From Halocaridina rubra (Eukaryota > Arthropoda > Malacostraca > Decapoda > Atyidae): a DNA stretch of 64,000 nt. Position numbers and translations under genes: made by a program. Positions 1-10,189 of this stretch are shown here, piece after piece. Numbering within the stretch: the first letter of the stretch is position 1; every line of letters starts with the position of its first letter. The stretch lies in contig JAXCGZ010021022.1 in assembly GCA_037179515.1 (NCBI GenBank), positions 30,333-94,332 on the forward strand, given 5' to 3'. The notes below the pieces were generated by a model that was not told where the DNA came from, did no database searches, and saw only the letters and a program-made list of their open reading frames with translations.

Positions 1-189
1 AAATTTTGTCATGCTAATTAAATGTCCAATGATTGTGCTAATTATAAATAAACAGTTTTTGCAGAATTAATGGCTAATGTCACCAAGGCTGCTGTCAACA
101 TTGAACAAACAATACTATAATGAGTAATTAAAAAAGATCTTTTGACTAAGGTTAGAGCTGTAATTATCATTAAGTGATGATTCGGTTTT

Positions 190-370
190 ACGTCTCGAAC
201 TCCCTTTTCTGCTAAGGGCTAGGACGGTTGCCTTCTTGCGAAGGACTTGTTTTGGCAGATGTAATCATTACCCTGAGTGTATGTCCTTACTAACCTCAGT
301 CCGTGACGGGGCGCGAACCCTCGACTTGCCGCCTCAGAGTCGCAGACGCTACCATTTAGCCACGGAGACT
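190..370 (-). mobile_element. tRNA-derived SINE, family C
   Basis: Read on the minus strand, the head near 370-299 has a good pol III box A (TGGCTAAATGG) and a box B-like GGTTCGCGCCC, as in tRNA-derived SINEs. The body contains the phrase GGACGGTTGCCTTCTTGCG in plus orientation, which recurs near 51925 and in degenerate form near 23370. The class is inferred from the promoter boxes and from repetition within the window. Confidence 0.7.
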
Positions 371-978
371 TGTAATTGTCATTAAAGTTATTTTCCTTAT
401 TTTCCTAGAAAACTTAGAGCAAATACTTAAGAGTAAATGTAGGGAGCTTTAGGTAATTGCTATACTTTTGTTTATGTTGCTTTCTCCTTTCATTTTGCAA
501 TTAATAATTTCGAAATTTTGTCAATGCACCGAAACTCTTCAAAGCTCAGATTTCGATGAAGCAAATATTAGAACAACTAAGTTTGTGTATTCTAGTAGCT
601 CATTCTCTAGCAACTAGGAATTCTCCTCTCAAATTTGGATGAAAAAAAAAAGAAATAGAAAATATTAGAATAGCTAAGTTTGTGTATTCTAGTAACTCAT
701 ATTCTAGCAATTAACAATTCTCAGCTCAGGTGTGAATAAAAAAGAGATTTTTAGCTGCTACTATTACCTATTCTCGCTGCTCATTATCTAGCAACTGCCA
801 TCTCAGGCTTAAAATCAACTCCTGTTGGAATGCTTAATTGAGTTTGGGCTTAAGAAGAAGTAGGACAGGTATCCTTGCTTGTCTCGAGTCTCTGTGCATG
901 TGTTGAGAGATTTGTCATGGCCGTGGTATGGAATCTGTGAAGAAATATCTGGCAGATGATGCACCGCACAGCTGTTAT

Positions 979-980
<2 letters not shown>
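371..980. repeat. Intergenic stretch with a ~97-bp tandem duplication
   Basis: At 563-815 a unit beginning AATATTAGAA and containing TAAGTTTGTGTATTCTAGTA occurs twice in clear form (starts near 563 and 660), with a weaker third copy after about 750. No gene is visible in this stretch. Confidence 0.6.

Positions 981-1049
<69 letters not shown>
981..1049. repeat. (GA)n microsatellite
   Basis: Uninterrupted GA dinucleotides, about 34 units. The flanks show nothing gene-like. Confidence 0.98.
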
Positions 1050-1052
<3 letters not shown>

Positions 1053-1369
1053 TGTCGTTAATAACAACAGCAACCATGAAAATGGCGTGATTATACAAGA
1101 GATATGAAATTTCAGGATCTATTAACCTCTATTGGTTAAGTATATCTCAAAATATAAATACGTCTTTTAAAAGCCGGAGAATGAAATTGGCAATACTTTT
1201 GGACAGGAGAGTAAGGAAAAGTAATGAGAGTTGAATATTTCTGCTATTTTAAAACCATTGTAAATTCCATTCAAAAAGGGGATTGAAGGTTGTTATAGTC
1301 TCTGGAAGAGCAATCGTACACTCTCTTATTCTTTTTTTTTTCTTTGGAGTCGATAGATATCTCCGTTCG

Positions 1370-1480
1370 CGCCCACTATGAAGCTTTAGAAAGGGCATCA
1401 AGCCTTCATTCTCAGCTCCTGGCTTTCTGTGTCATCCCCCATTCAAATGGGAGTTAAGAGTGACACTTAACATGCCATGC
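1370..1480 (+). mobile_element. SINE family B, 3' part
   Basis: The stretch has the family B body: a gagcgtta/agctttag phrase, AAGGGCATCAAGCCTT, a 'gtgtcatcccccattcaaatggg' type block and then a 'gacac..aacatg' tail. At least fifteen copies occur in the window. The tRNA-like head is missing here. Confidence 0.6.
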
Positions 1481-1584
1481 AATAGAGATTCCGTGAGGAA
1501 GTTGCTATTATTTACAGCTGATCGAGATAGTTATATAAGAATTGTACTCATATTCCTATTATACCAAAAGGATATTCTAAATAT

Positions 1585-1585
<1 letters not shown>

Positions 1586-1633
<48 letters not shown>

Positions 1634-1667
1634 TAATAATAATCTTCGTCTACATCTTTTCCCACTT

Positions 1668-1729
<62 letters not shown>
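1586..1729. repeat. Two (AAT)n arrays flanking an RTE-like LINE 3' tail
   Basis: AAT arrays at about 1587-1643 and 1668-1727 surround CTTCGTCTACATCTTTTCCC. The reverse complement of this block matches the 3' tail of the RTE-like copy near 5328-5350. On the minus strand the tail runs directly into ATT repeats. Confidence 0.8.
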
Positions 1730-1730
<1 letters not shown>

Positions 1731-1894
1731 GGGGAGAGATCAAATTCATCCATGACACAACACTGGATACATTATTTTATAACTTTTGAAACCAAATAGT
1801 TGACCATATTGTTTATATTTGGACATAAATGGGACTGTCCAGGACAGTTCGATGTTAATTCTTCCCTCAGTAACATTTTTTTTCTCTGCCTACA

Positions 1895-2071
1895 TCAACA
1901 CCGAATATTCTTAGATATTCGTTACACTCCTCTTATTATCCCTTCACATCTGACAAGTCACTACACTCTCCATCTCTGTGTCTCTCTACTTCATGTTTTC
2001 TTCGTGCCCAAACCCGATGAGGGCAGCTTTATTTTTCTTTTCGGCCCGTCCTGGTGTCACACTTCTAAATG
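1895..2071 (+). mobile_element. Repeat family D2 (LINE-tail SINE-like)
   Basis: Shares with copies near 7855, 20880 (reverse), 21500, 35505 (reverse), 53330 and 63420 the order: TTATCCCTTCACATCTGACA, CTCCATCTCTGT, TTTCTTCGTGCCC, GATGAGGGCAG, CCCGTCCTGGTGTCAC. The last ~70 bases resemble the 3' end of the LINE inserted at 47293-48142. Confidence 0.7.
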
Positions 2072-2665
2072 ATTCAATATAGTTATATAAGATTCGTACC
2101 AAAATCATATCAGATGGATTTGGATATGCCATACTAGAGATGATAGGCAGAAATGGAATTTATTCGTGATGTGAGACTGAATAAATTATTACATCATTTC
2201 TGAAACCTAATACTCAACATTAACTATTGACTAATTTCGGTCATATCGTTCACTGTCTCTAGTATACTTCTTCGACGACACTTCAGTAAAAACGTACAAT
2301 TAATCTCTAGTCGAATGAAGGTGCAAGCTACATGTTGGAGCCGGGGGATTAATACTGGTTCTTCAGTAAAAGTATATTTAGTTGAACATATGACAAAAAC
2401 ACCTGTTAAAGAGTATTAATAAGCCATTATATTTAATATAGACAAATTCACCTACCATTGTTTTCCAAAAAAAAAAAAATCAAAAGGGGAATTTCTCTCT
2501 CACCTTCAAAGTCCCCTCGGCCATCAATGAGTCTGACTTGTCCTTCTTGGTGCCTAGTCCTGTTCGCTCTTTTAAGTGTTCGTCTTACGAATTCGGCTCT
2601 CCTGCCCTTCGCATGTCGTATGCGCCTCATTCCCCTGGCAGCTCCATCTGCTCCCACTCTCTCAC

Positions 2666-2783
2666 CTCGCTGACGACGCCGCCTCCGACGACGTCTTCGG
2701 CGAGCGGCTTCGATGTCCTCCGTCAGGAGTGTGAACACAAGAACTACAGTCAGTAACACGAATACGAGTCTCGTTGGAGACAT
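2666..2783 (-). CDS. Probable first exon: signal peptide followed by ten arginines
   Basis: I do not recognise this gene. From ATG at 2783 (context CGCAAAATG) the frame encodes MSPTRLVFVLLTVVLVFTLL, a strong signal peptide with predicted cleavage near residue 26 or 27, and then ten consecutive Arg (residues 28-37, bases 2673-2702). The ten Arg codons use all six possible triplets, so the run is not a triplet microsatellite and looks kept at protein level. A good splice donor (GCGAG|GTGAG) follows at 2666/2665 after codon 39, phase 1. A second donor (GAAG|GTGAGAG) at 2504/2503 would give a longer exon of 93 codons that remains strongly Arg-rich. Without splicing the frame stops at 2448 after 111 aa, but its last part translates an A-rich tract, so splicing is more likely. 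Later exons would lie left of the window or are unrecognised. Possible roles are a secreted cationic peptide or a precursor with a basic processing site; neither is shown. Confidence 0.5.
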
Positions 2784-4019
2784 TTTGCGTTTGTTCTTAA
2801 GTTCTCACGACAGTTGAACGCGTAATGAATATTAAATTAGAGAAATAAATTGCTTTAAGTAATTTTTACAGGTATATCACGGAAATTTTTTTTTAAACTG
2901 AAAGTTCACAACACGTCAGCTGTAAAAGTACTCCCTACTTGGCATGCCATGACACAGGTCACGTACACTATAAACAAGATGAAAGAAAAGTCATATTGGC
3001 TAAGATATTTATATCGCATACACTATGTATAAACTCGTACGTATGTATTATAAAAACTTTGATTCATGCGTTCAGCAATTTTATTCGTCACTTCGTCTAA
3101 ATCAACTCATTTATGGTTGGAAAGGTTCTCGGACGTTCCTTCCACCCCTGTGTGTCGATTGGCACTGTGACATATGACCTCCGTTTCTGAAAGGAATCCT
3201 ATGGCATTACTCAGACCGAGATCCTACCCAGAGTGGGAAAAAGTATCGTACGGCAACGTAAGAAACGTGTTAACTGTGTCGTGAACAGAAAATAATTTCG
3301 TCTTTTTATTGCCAAATAAAATTGGCGAAATGTTTTCAGTTTTTACACGCTCAACAACATAAAAAAGAAGAAAAAATCTCAGACGTGAAGCTAAGTATAA
3401 AGTCAATATCCTTATGAGGTAAGGGACGTCCTGTGTTTTCAAGTGGTTATATCAAGTGGGCAAAACAGATGTGCATTTTTTTTCTTGACCTCATCATGGG
3501 TTAAATCTTTATCGGTGATGACATTTAAGAGCTCCATGCGGTCCCAAAGGAATGTAGGTGATATTTTTTTTTTTTTATTTATTCAGATAACTGTACATGG
3601 GGACATGTGCACATGGGCACTCCCAGTCATATTGCAGTTGATAACATTACAATCTATGTGGTTATGTATAAATAACATACTAATAGAATTTGCAATTAAT
3701 TTTAAATATCATAGCAAGTAATTAATAATAAAATATAGTGTAATAATTGTAGAGTACTTGAAGAGTAATCATTGTGACAATATTTTCAATAGCCCTTGTT
3801 GAGTGCTATCATTTAAATTACATTTCACTTTTCAACAGTACTACTGCAGACAATTTGAAGCAGATATAGAATAACAATTTTCAGGTTAGAATAATAAGTA
3901 GGTACATACATATATATATACACACATACATACACACACATATATATATATATATATATGCATGCATTAATTAGATGAGCAATAGAAACACCACTGGGGC
4001 TTCATAGCCATACATATCA
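2784..4019. other. Intergenic, no gene seen
   Basis: Unique-looking AT-rich DNA. The minus-strand bases just right of 2783 would be the 5' leader or promoter of the poly-Arg exon, but no convincing TATA box is visible. A short CACATA/TATATG microsatellite lies near 3905-3960. Confidence 0.5.

Positions 4020-4091
<72 letters not shown>
4020..4091. repeat. (GA)n microsatellite
   Basis: About 36 uninterrupted GA units. Confidence 0.97.
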
Positions 4092-4097
<6 letters not shown>

Positions 4098-4419
4098 GGT
4101 ATTCATTTCAGCAAAAGGAGTTATTCGTCCTTACTACAGATAAAGACACATCCATGCATACTCATACACATCATTGTCATCTGAGGGTAACACAGCAGAG
4201 GAAAGTGCATGTACTTAATTGCATATACGTACACATATAAACCTGAACATACATACATACATACATATAAACACAGTGCCATATAATGGAGGATAAATTT
4301 GGAAGGAAAAGAAAAAAGAAAGACTGAAAGCCTTTTCCCTTCTCCACCCTTCAAATTATGTACGTGAGAGAGAATTACGTCAATTAATCCGTTATCACTA
4401 TTATCACAACCATTGCTAC

Positions 4420-4491
4420 CACCATCATGATTATTATTATCATCATTATTATTATTATTATCATTTTTATTATTATTATCATTATTATTAC

Positions 4492-4560
<69 letters not shown>
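4420..4560. repeat. (ATT)n array with interruptions
   Basis: ATT triplets with ATC/ACT interruptions at the left and a pure run at about 4487-4556. The long Ile/Met frame on the minus strand is a by-product. Tetra- and hexanucleotide CATA-type repeats continue at 4620-4745. Confidence 0.95.
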
Positions 4561-4561
<1 letters not shown>

Positions 4562-4744
4562 ATCATTACTACAGCTTTTGTATATAGATAGAGTTATGAA
4601 TCAAAAGTAGTAATTATTGATACATATAGACATGCACATACATATTCATATACACATATACATACATATATACATATAAATACATATACACATACATATA
4701 CATATACACATACATGTACACATGTACACACATATACATACATA

Positions 4745-4925
4745 TGAGCTCTTGAGGGAGGGAGTTAGAATACTTCCTCCATGTTCCCCTGCGTGTCGTA
4801 AGAGTAGACTAAGTGGGGCGGAGCGAAGGGAATGAAAGAACCCTTCTCTGTACTTTCTCTTCCCAGAAAGTCAGAGCATTATTCCTTTACTCAGCCACTC
4901 ACCTTATAAGGGGAAAAGTGGCTTA
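4745..4925 (+). mobile_element. Repeat family A
   Basis: Contains the family order: GAGGGAG, ATACTTCCTCCATGTTCCCC, TGCGTGTCGTAA, a GTGGGG..GAGCGA..GGGAATG block, CCCAGAAAGTCA and CACCTTATAAGGGG. Related copies lie near 16610, 21880, 22990, 24575, 25700, 27190, 51120, 59700, 59960 and 60255. No tRNA boxes were recognised, so the class is open. Confidence 0.65.
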
Positions 4926-4940
4926 TGTATATAAAAAGGC

Positions 4941-4944
<4 letters not shown>

Positions 4945-5028
<84 letters not shown>
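4945..5028. repeat. (GA)n microsatellite, with a T-tract after it
   Basis: GA repeat followed at 5048-5073 by a pure T run that abuts the RTE-like LINE end. Confidence 0.97.
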
Positions 5029-5032
<4 letters not shown>

Positions 5033-5074
5033 ATTCCCTCCACCCCTCTTTTTTTTTTTTTTTTTTTTTTTTTC

Positions 5075-5350
5075 AAAGTTATAGAAATATCAGATAATAT
5101 ACAAGAAAGTAGACTAAGATGGTATGGTCATGTCGTTAGAAGGGATGAACAGTATGTTGGGAGGAGGGTGATGGAAATGGATATACAGGGTAGAAGGAGA
5201 GGGAGACCAAAGCGTAGGTGGATGGATTGCATCAATGATGATCTGAGGTCTAAAGGTTTGTTGGGTGATGAGGTATGGGACAGAAATAAATGGAGAAAAC
5301 TGACCAGAAACATCGACCCCACATAAATGTGGGAAAAGATGTAGACGGAG
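5075..5350 (+). mobile_element. 5'-truncated RTE-like LINE, ORF C-terminus and 3' tail
   Basis: The plus-strand frame reads RLRWYGHVVRRDEQYVGRR, then GRRRGRPKRRWMDCI and RNKWRKLTRNIDPT before a stop at 5325. This is the characteristic C-terminal segment of RTE-type LINE ORFs (RLRW-GH-VR, GRP-KRW). The 3' tail GTGGGAAAAGATGTAGACGG follows. The same tail occurs in reverse at 1645-1665. The RT core is absent. Confidence 0.8.
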
Positions 5351-5365
5351 AAGAGGGTAAAAGAA

Positions 5366-7612
5366 TTACATTTTCAACGTTGGGTATACACTAAGTACAG
5401 GATATAAGTTCTCTGGGTTGCAAAAGTGCACACAAAGTTCAAAGTAGCTCAGGCCAAGAGGTCTGAAGTCCTTAAGCTTTGTGCACTCTGCAATGTAGTG
5501 TACTAAATTGTTGCCCCCTTCACACTCACATAAATGGCATTTTGAGTGTTCTGGGTGCTTTCTACCAGTTTTCTCGCAATTCACCTCCCATATATTTCTA
5601 TAACCAAGTCTTATACGGGCAGCAACTCTATCACAGTCACCTGTAAGCATTTTACCCATGCTGTATTTGTGTCTCAGCCTTCTGAAGTTTTCATAATGTT
5701 GGATCGAACAGCTGCTTACATGTTGTGTGAGTGTAGAAAGTTCTTGCTCTTCCATAATCTCATTATACAACATTGTTTTAAACTGAGTCAGTGTGGTTAT
5801 AGATTCAGACACTGAACTCTCAGTTGCCATTTTTGCCAGCCTGTCAGCCTTTTCATTACCTACTATCCCAGCATGGGAGGGTACCCATGAAAACTTAACT
5901 TGGAGTTTAAGTTTTGCGCAATCAATAAGAGCCTCTTGAATTTCAGCCATGTGAGTTTTGTAGGAGCTTTTTAATGATCTCAGTGACAGAAGCGCACTCT
6001 GCGAGTCACAGAATATGATAGCATTTCTCCTAGCACTGAGAACATGTTCAATAGCAAGTTTTAGACCAACAATTTCACATTCGGTGATTGATGACCATTT
6101 TGGCATACTCAGTGCTTTGTCAAATATTTGCTGCCCTTCAAAATTTTCATAAACTACAATGCTGCACCCAGACCCTCCTGCACTGCTTGTGTGAGACCCA
6201 TCAGTGTAAATGCAGAGTGTTTCATTGTTAGTTGGGAAACTAGTTTCAATAAAGGCTTCAATTTCATCTAACCATTGATGTTTTTTAATAATTGGAGCAA
6301 CATTCGGACCAGATGATAATATTGGAAAGAGAATTTCTGGCCCAATCCTCTTGCAAGGATTTATTAATCGTTCAGGACCACTCTCAGTAAAGAGTGTTAC
6401 ATTATGTTTTTTTGTCTCATTGGTTATAAGCTTAAATACTTTGGGGTGAATTTGTCTTTCATACTGTATGTTACTTTTTATTAGTGATTTAATGATTGTT
6501 GGCGCTGACTGCGGCCCTTGCAAATGACCAGCATTACATGGATGAGGCTGAGCTGATTTCGCTAGTTTAACTCCAAATATCACAGCTGACTGTTTGATAT
6601 GTTCTATCAAAGGTGGGAGGTTTAATTCATGTTGCATATTTATAATTCTGGTGCTCATAGGGCAACCAAGAATAATCCTCATAGCTTTGTTCTGAATTTT
6701 TTCTAGGGGTCTTAAGATAGAGGTAGTCATAGTACAGAGCTGCAGGGTGTGATAGTCGACTAATGACCTGACATATGCGAGATAGAAAGTTCGGCATATG
6801 TTAATTCCAACACCAGATACCCTATTGGCAAGAAGCTTTAACGGTCTGAGTCTCTGTTGCAGTCTTTCACACAAATCTTTGACATACTCTGTGTGAGGGG
6901 GAGAAGGAACTGGTATTCCCAAATATTTGTGATTTTCGCACACCTTAACCATTTGATTGCTTAATACAAGGTGAGGCTCTTGCGAGATACTGGAAAAGTA
7001 CTTTGTTTTTGGAGTTGAAATGACAAGACCAATGTCTTTTGATACTTGAGAAAAGTCATTAAGTATTATTTGCATATCATTGGCAGAAGGTGCCCTTATA
7101 CATATGTCGTCTGCATAACATATGATGGTGCATTCATCATTTGGTAGTCTGAGAGACTTGAGAAGCTTAGCCATTAAGATGTTAAAGAGAAGGGGAGACA
7201 GAACTCCTCCCTGAGGAGTTCCCAGTGTAAATTCCTTTTCGCTGGAAGTAAGATATCCTTTATAGTACACTTTAGAGGTTCGACTACTTAGGTAGCATCT
7301 AATTAGTTGCAGTAGTTTACCTTTGACCCCTAAAGTTGCTAAATGATCCAAAATAACGGTTCTATTTGCAATATCAAAGGCATTTTGCAAATCTAGAAAA
7401 ACAGTGACTTCAGAGCAGTGCTCAACATTCATAAATTCTACAAAACAGTCTTTGGTACTTTTTCCTTTCATAAATCCATACAAATTATTTGATAATTTTC
7501 CCTCGAGTGTGAAATCAAGTCTGTTAAGAATAACTCTCTCAAAGGCTTTGCAGAAGCAGGATGTCAGAGAGATAGGTCTTAATTTTGTACTTTCTTTTTT
7601 TGGAAGTAGGTG
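5366..7612 (-). mobile_element. I-group-like non-LTR retrotransposon, 5'-truncated ORF2 with RT and RNase H
   Basis: One long open frame, 705 codons from the first Met at 7483. It continues upstream in frame at least to about 7610 (RPISLTSCFCKAFERVI), so the Met is not the true start and the element is 5'-truncated there. RT motifs: A at residues 29-37 (FLDLQNAFD), B at 88-93 (GTPQGG), C at 123-126 (YADD). An RNase H domain follows with acidic residues in IYTDGSH, ITECEIVGLKLA, FCDSQSALLSL and WVPSHAGIVGNEKADRLAK. A CX2C...HX4C-type cluster (CHLCECEGGNNLVHYIAEC) lies near the C-terminus. RT plus RNase H fits the I/R1/LOA/Nimb group; no endonuclease is present in this copy. The lack of stops suggests recent insertion. 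The minus-strand 3' end abuts the RTE-like tail at about 5350. Confidence 0.92.
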
Positions 7613-7854
7613 ATATTTTTAAGTCTTTTACTTTCCTTGCGGGTCTTTTACGCTGAAGACCATATGACGTCTTGTTATATATTGCACAAGATATTGCTTG
7701 GTCTTATCATCCTATTCAGAAATAATAAAAATAGCGCAGATTTAATCAAATCTTATAATGATGTCACAGGTTTCATGGACTAATCAGAGAGTAATTGTTA
7801 ATTTCTAGTAAAGATGAAGTACTGAGGGCAACTGTACATACATGTACTGAAGTA

Positions 7855-8000
7855 CATGTCTTATTATCCCTTCACGTCTGACAAGTTACAATACTCCCCA
7901 TCTCTGTTTCTCTCTGTGTTTTCTTCGTGCCCAGGCTCGATGAGGGTAGATTTATTTCATTTTACTTTTTTGGCCCGTCCTGGTGTCACAATCATTAAAA
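7855..8000 (+). mobile_element. Repeat family D2
   Basis: TTATTATCCCTTCACGTCTG, CTCCCCATCTCTGTTTCTCT, TTTTCTTCGTGCCC, GATGAGGGTAGA, GCCCGTCCTGGTGTCACAAT and then an A-rich tail, as in the other D2 copies. Confidence 0.7.
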
Positions 8001-8209
8001 AAAAAACTACTGATAAATATGGTGAACGTATTTCGTGTACCAGGAAGTGCCAGAAGTGTTATCATTTTCTAGTACTCCATTAGATTTTTGTATAGAAATA
8101 TGATTCTCTTCAGACTAAACAGGATGACATTCAAGCATTTAAAATAAGTCATTGATTTTTTCTTGGTATTTTGATTAGTTTTTATAGTACCTGAAACTCA
8201 TATGATATA

Positions 8210-8214
<5 letters not shown>

Positions 8215-8304
<90 letters not shown>
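8215..8304. repeat. (CT)n microsatellite
   Basis: About 45 CT units. Confidence 0.98.
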
Positions 8305-8308
<4 letters not shown>

Positions 8309-8454
8309 GTTCCTCGAATGCTCTATCATTTCTTAATCATTTTAGCCATCATTTCATTATCATAGAGTGACGCAGTGAGAATATAGTTTATGACTACTAC
8401 TACTCACATAACACCTCTTCTTTGAAACATATTTATATCACAGGGAGAATTTAG

Positions 8455-8765
8455 CCTTAATTCCCCAGCTCCAACTTGTCTTTCTCCACTTCCATTCAAA
8501 TGGGGAATAATAATGACGCATAAAATGGAGAACAATGCGTCATATTCTAACCATTAGTACAAATACTCAAGTACTTCGACCTTTATTCAGTCTGTCCTTT
8601 TCTTTTGTGTATCATTACCTTATCTCTTATTATTATTATTATTATTATTATTATTGTCCGTAAACTTTTTCTTTTCTATCGTCTTGATGTTTTCTTCTTG
8701 CCCGGGTCTTCATTGATGAGGACAGTTTTTTCCCGGTGTCACACTCATAAAAAGAAAGAAAAAAA
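8455..8765 (+). mobile_element. Family B fragment followed by family D1 (LINE 3' end type)
   Basis: 8455-8530 is a B fragment (TTCCCCAGCTCCAACTTGTC, CCATTCAAATGGGGAATAAT). 8590-8765 matches the 3' UTR of the LINE at 47293-48142: GTCCTTTTCTTTTGTGT, CATTACCT, TTTTCTT..GCCCGGG, TGATGAGG.CAGTTT, CCCGGTGTCACACTCATAA. An ATT run is embedded at 8628-8656. Confidence 0.65.
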
Positions 8766-9360
8766 AAGCTTGTCAGGAGTACTTCACACTATATTATAAT
8801 TTACCAACTCCTTTAGATGTGCACAGACTTAGGAAAATATACAGAGCTTTCCCAATCGTCTGTTGCTAATTCTTAAATATGCATTTACTATTTGATGTAT
8901 TTTAAGGATGTGATGTATACCACGTGCGCCATATACAACGGAGTTCCTTAAGAGAACAGCTGGGTACTTCAAAGGTTTATTTTGTGTGTGGCAATAATTT
9001 AGTGAACGTATTACTTGCATGTGAAGATATGGCGGTCATGAGGAAAGTAAACATTACGTAATACCAACAGCTGTTTCTTCGAGTCGTAAATTTATTCACG
9101 TTAAGGTAACTCAACACTATGTGTCAAAAATCCTGTTCTCTTGGCTTGCCTCTCACGGATATGAGAGGTACTGGGTTGCAAATATAACCAATAGTGCTGT
9201 CTTCCATATTTTTATAATATAATTGAGCGATTGAATATCAGTCAATGACTGTGTGACTTTGCAGAATTCTGACCACTGATATAGAATTCCCAGAAATTGT
9301 CGAGGTCCTTCCCTGGTAGTCGGCATTTCATGAAACCATATACCATTTCTTCTTATCGGA
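8766..9360. other. Intergenic, no gene seen
   Basis: Unique-looking AT-rich DNA without recognisable exons or repeats. Confidence 0.4.
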
Positions 9361-9537
<177 letters not shown>

Positions 9538-9839
9538 AAGAGATTCAGTATTTATATAGATAGACAGATAAAGTATAAATATCCTAAAAATAGTAACAGT
9601 AAACGTCTGGCAGAGGAGTATTTACTAACGCCGTGATGTCATCTCCTCTTTGTCGCAACATCCATAGACTGTCGCATAACTACTCGAGAGCTAAAAAAAG
9701 AAGTTGAGCTTTCCTTCAAAATCTTTTACTATAGGTCTCGCATTTGACTCCTCGTGGTTTACAGCAAGTCACCAGGCTTAGTGAGTACACCATTAGGTAT
9801 TTGGAAGTCGCCAAACATGATAAGTATTTTCATGTATGA

Positions 9840-9902
9840 AAATTGAACCGACTAGGAAACGGGGAGTTTCGAGGGGCTCTTTCCAGTAAGCACAATTAGG
9901 TA

Positions 9903-9967
<65 letters not shown>

Positions 9968-9985
9968 ACACACACACACATACTT
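9840..9985 (+). mobile_element. LINE-Y 3' tail ending in a (CA)n microsatellite
   Basis: Contains TTGAACCGACTAGGAAACGG, GGGGCTCTTTCCAGTAAGC and ACAATTAGGTAATTTTACAC and passes directly into CA repeats (9907-9980). This is the 3' UTR of the LINE-Y family seen at 11745-12491. Confidence 0.75.
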
Positions 9986-10175
9986 TTTCAGTGTAAGAGT
10001 AGTTGATGATTGGAGTTCGCTAAGCGAGGAGGTAGGTAATTCTATCTCAATCCATAGTTTTAAGGACAGGTATGATAAGCATCACTAAGAACAAAATGGA
10101 ACCGATCAGGAGACGGGAAGATACGAGCTTTGGACTCTTTCCCGTAAACACAATTAGGTAATCACACATAGTGCA
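9982..10175 (+). mobile_element. Second LINE-Y 3' fragment
   Basis: Translates as FFSVRVVDDWSSLSEEVG.. then HSFKDRYDKHH before a stop, followed by GGAACCGATCAGGAGACGGG, TTTCCCGTAAACACAATTAG and GTAATCACACA. Only a short CA stretch follows this tail. Confidence 0.8.
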
Positions 10176-10189
10176 AGAAGGCCCGGGTT

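Noticed and set aside
299..370. tRNA gene on the minus strand; also at 13715-13800 and 14010-14065
   Set aside because: Boxes A and B are good but the cloverleaf arms do not pair cleanly, and each is fused to a repeated body. These are SINE heads.
4384..4566. Poly-isoleucine minus-strand frame
   Set aside because: Translation of an ATT array.
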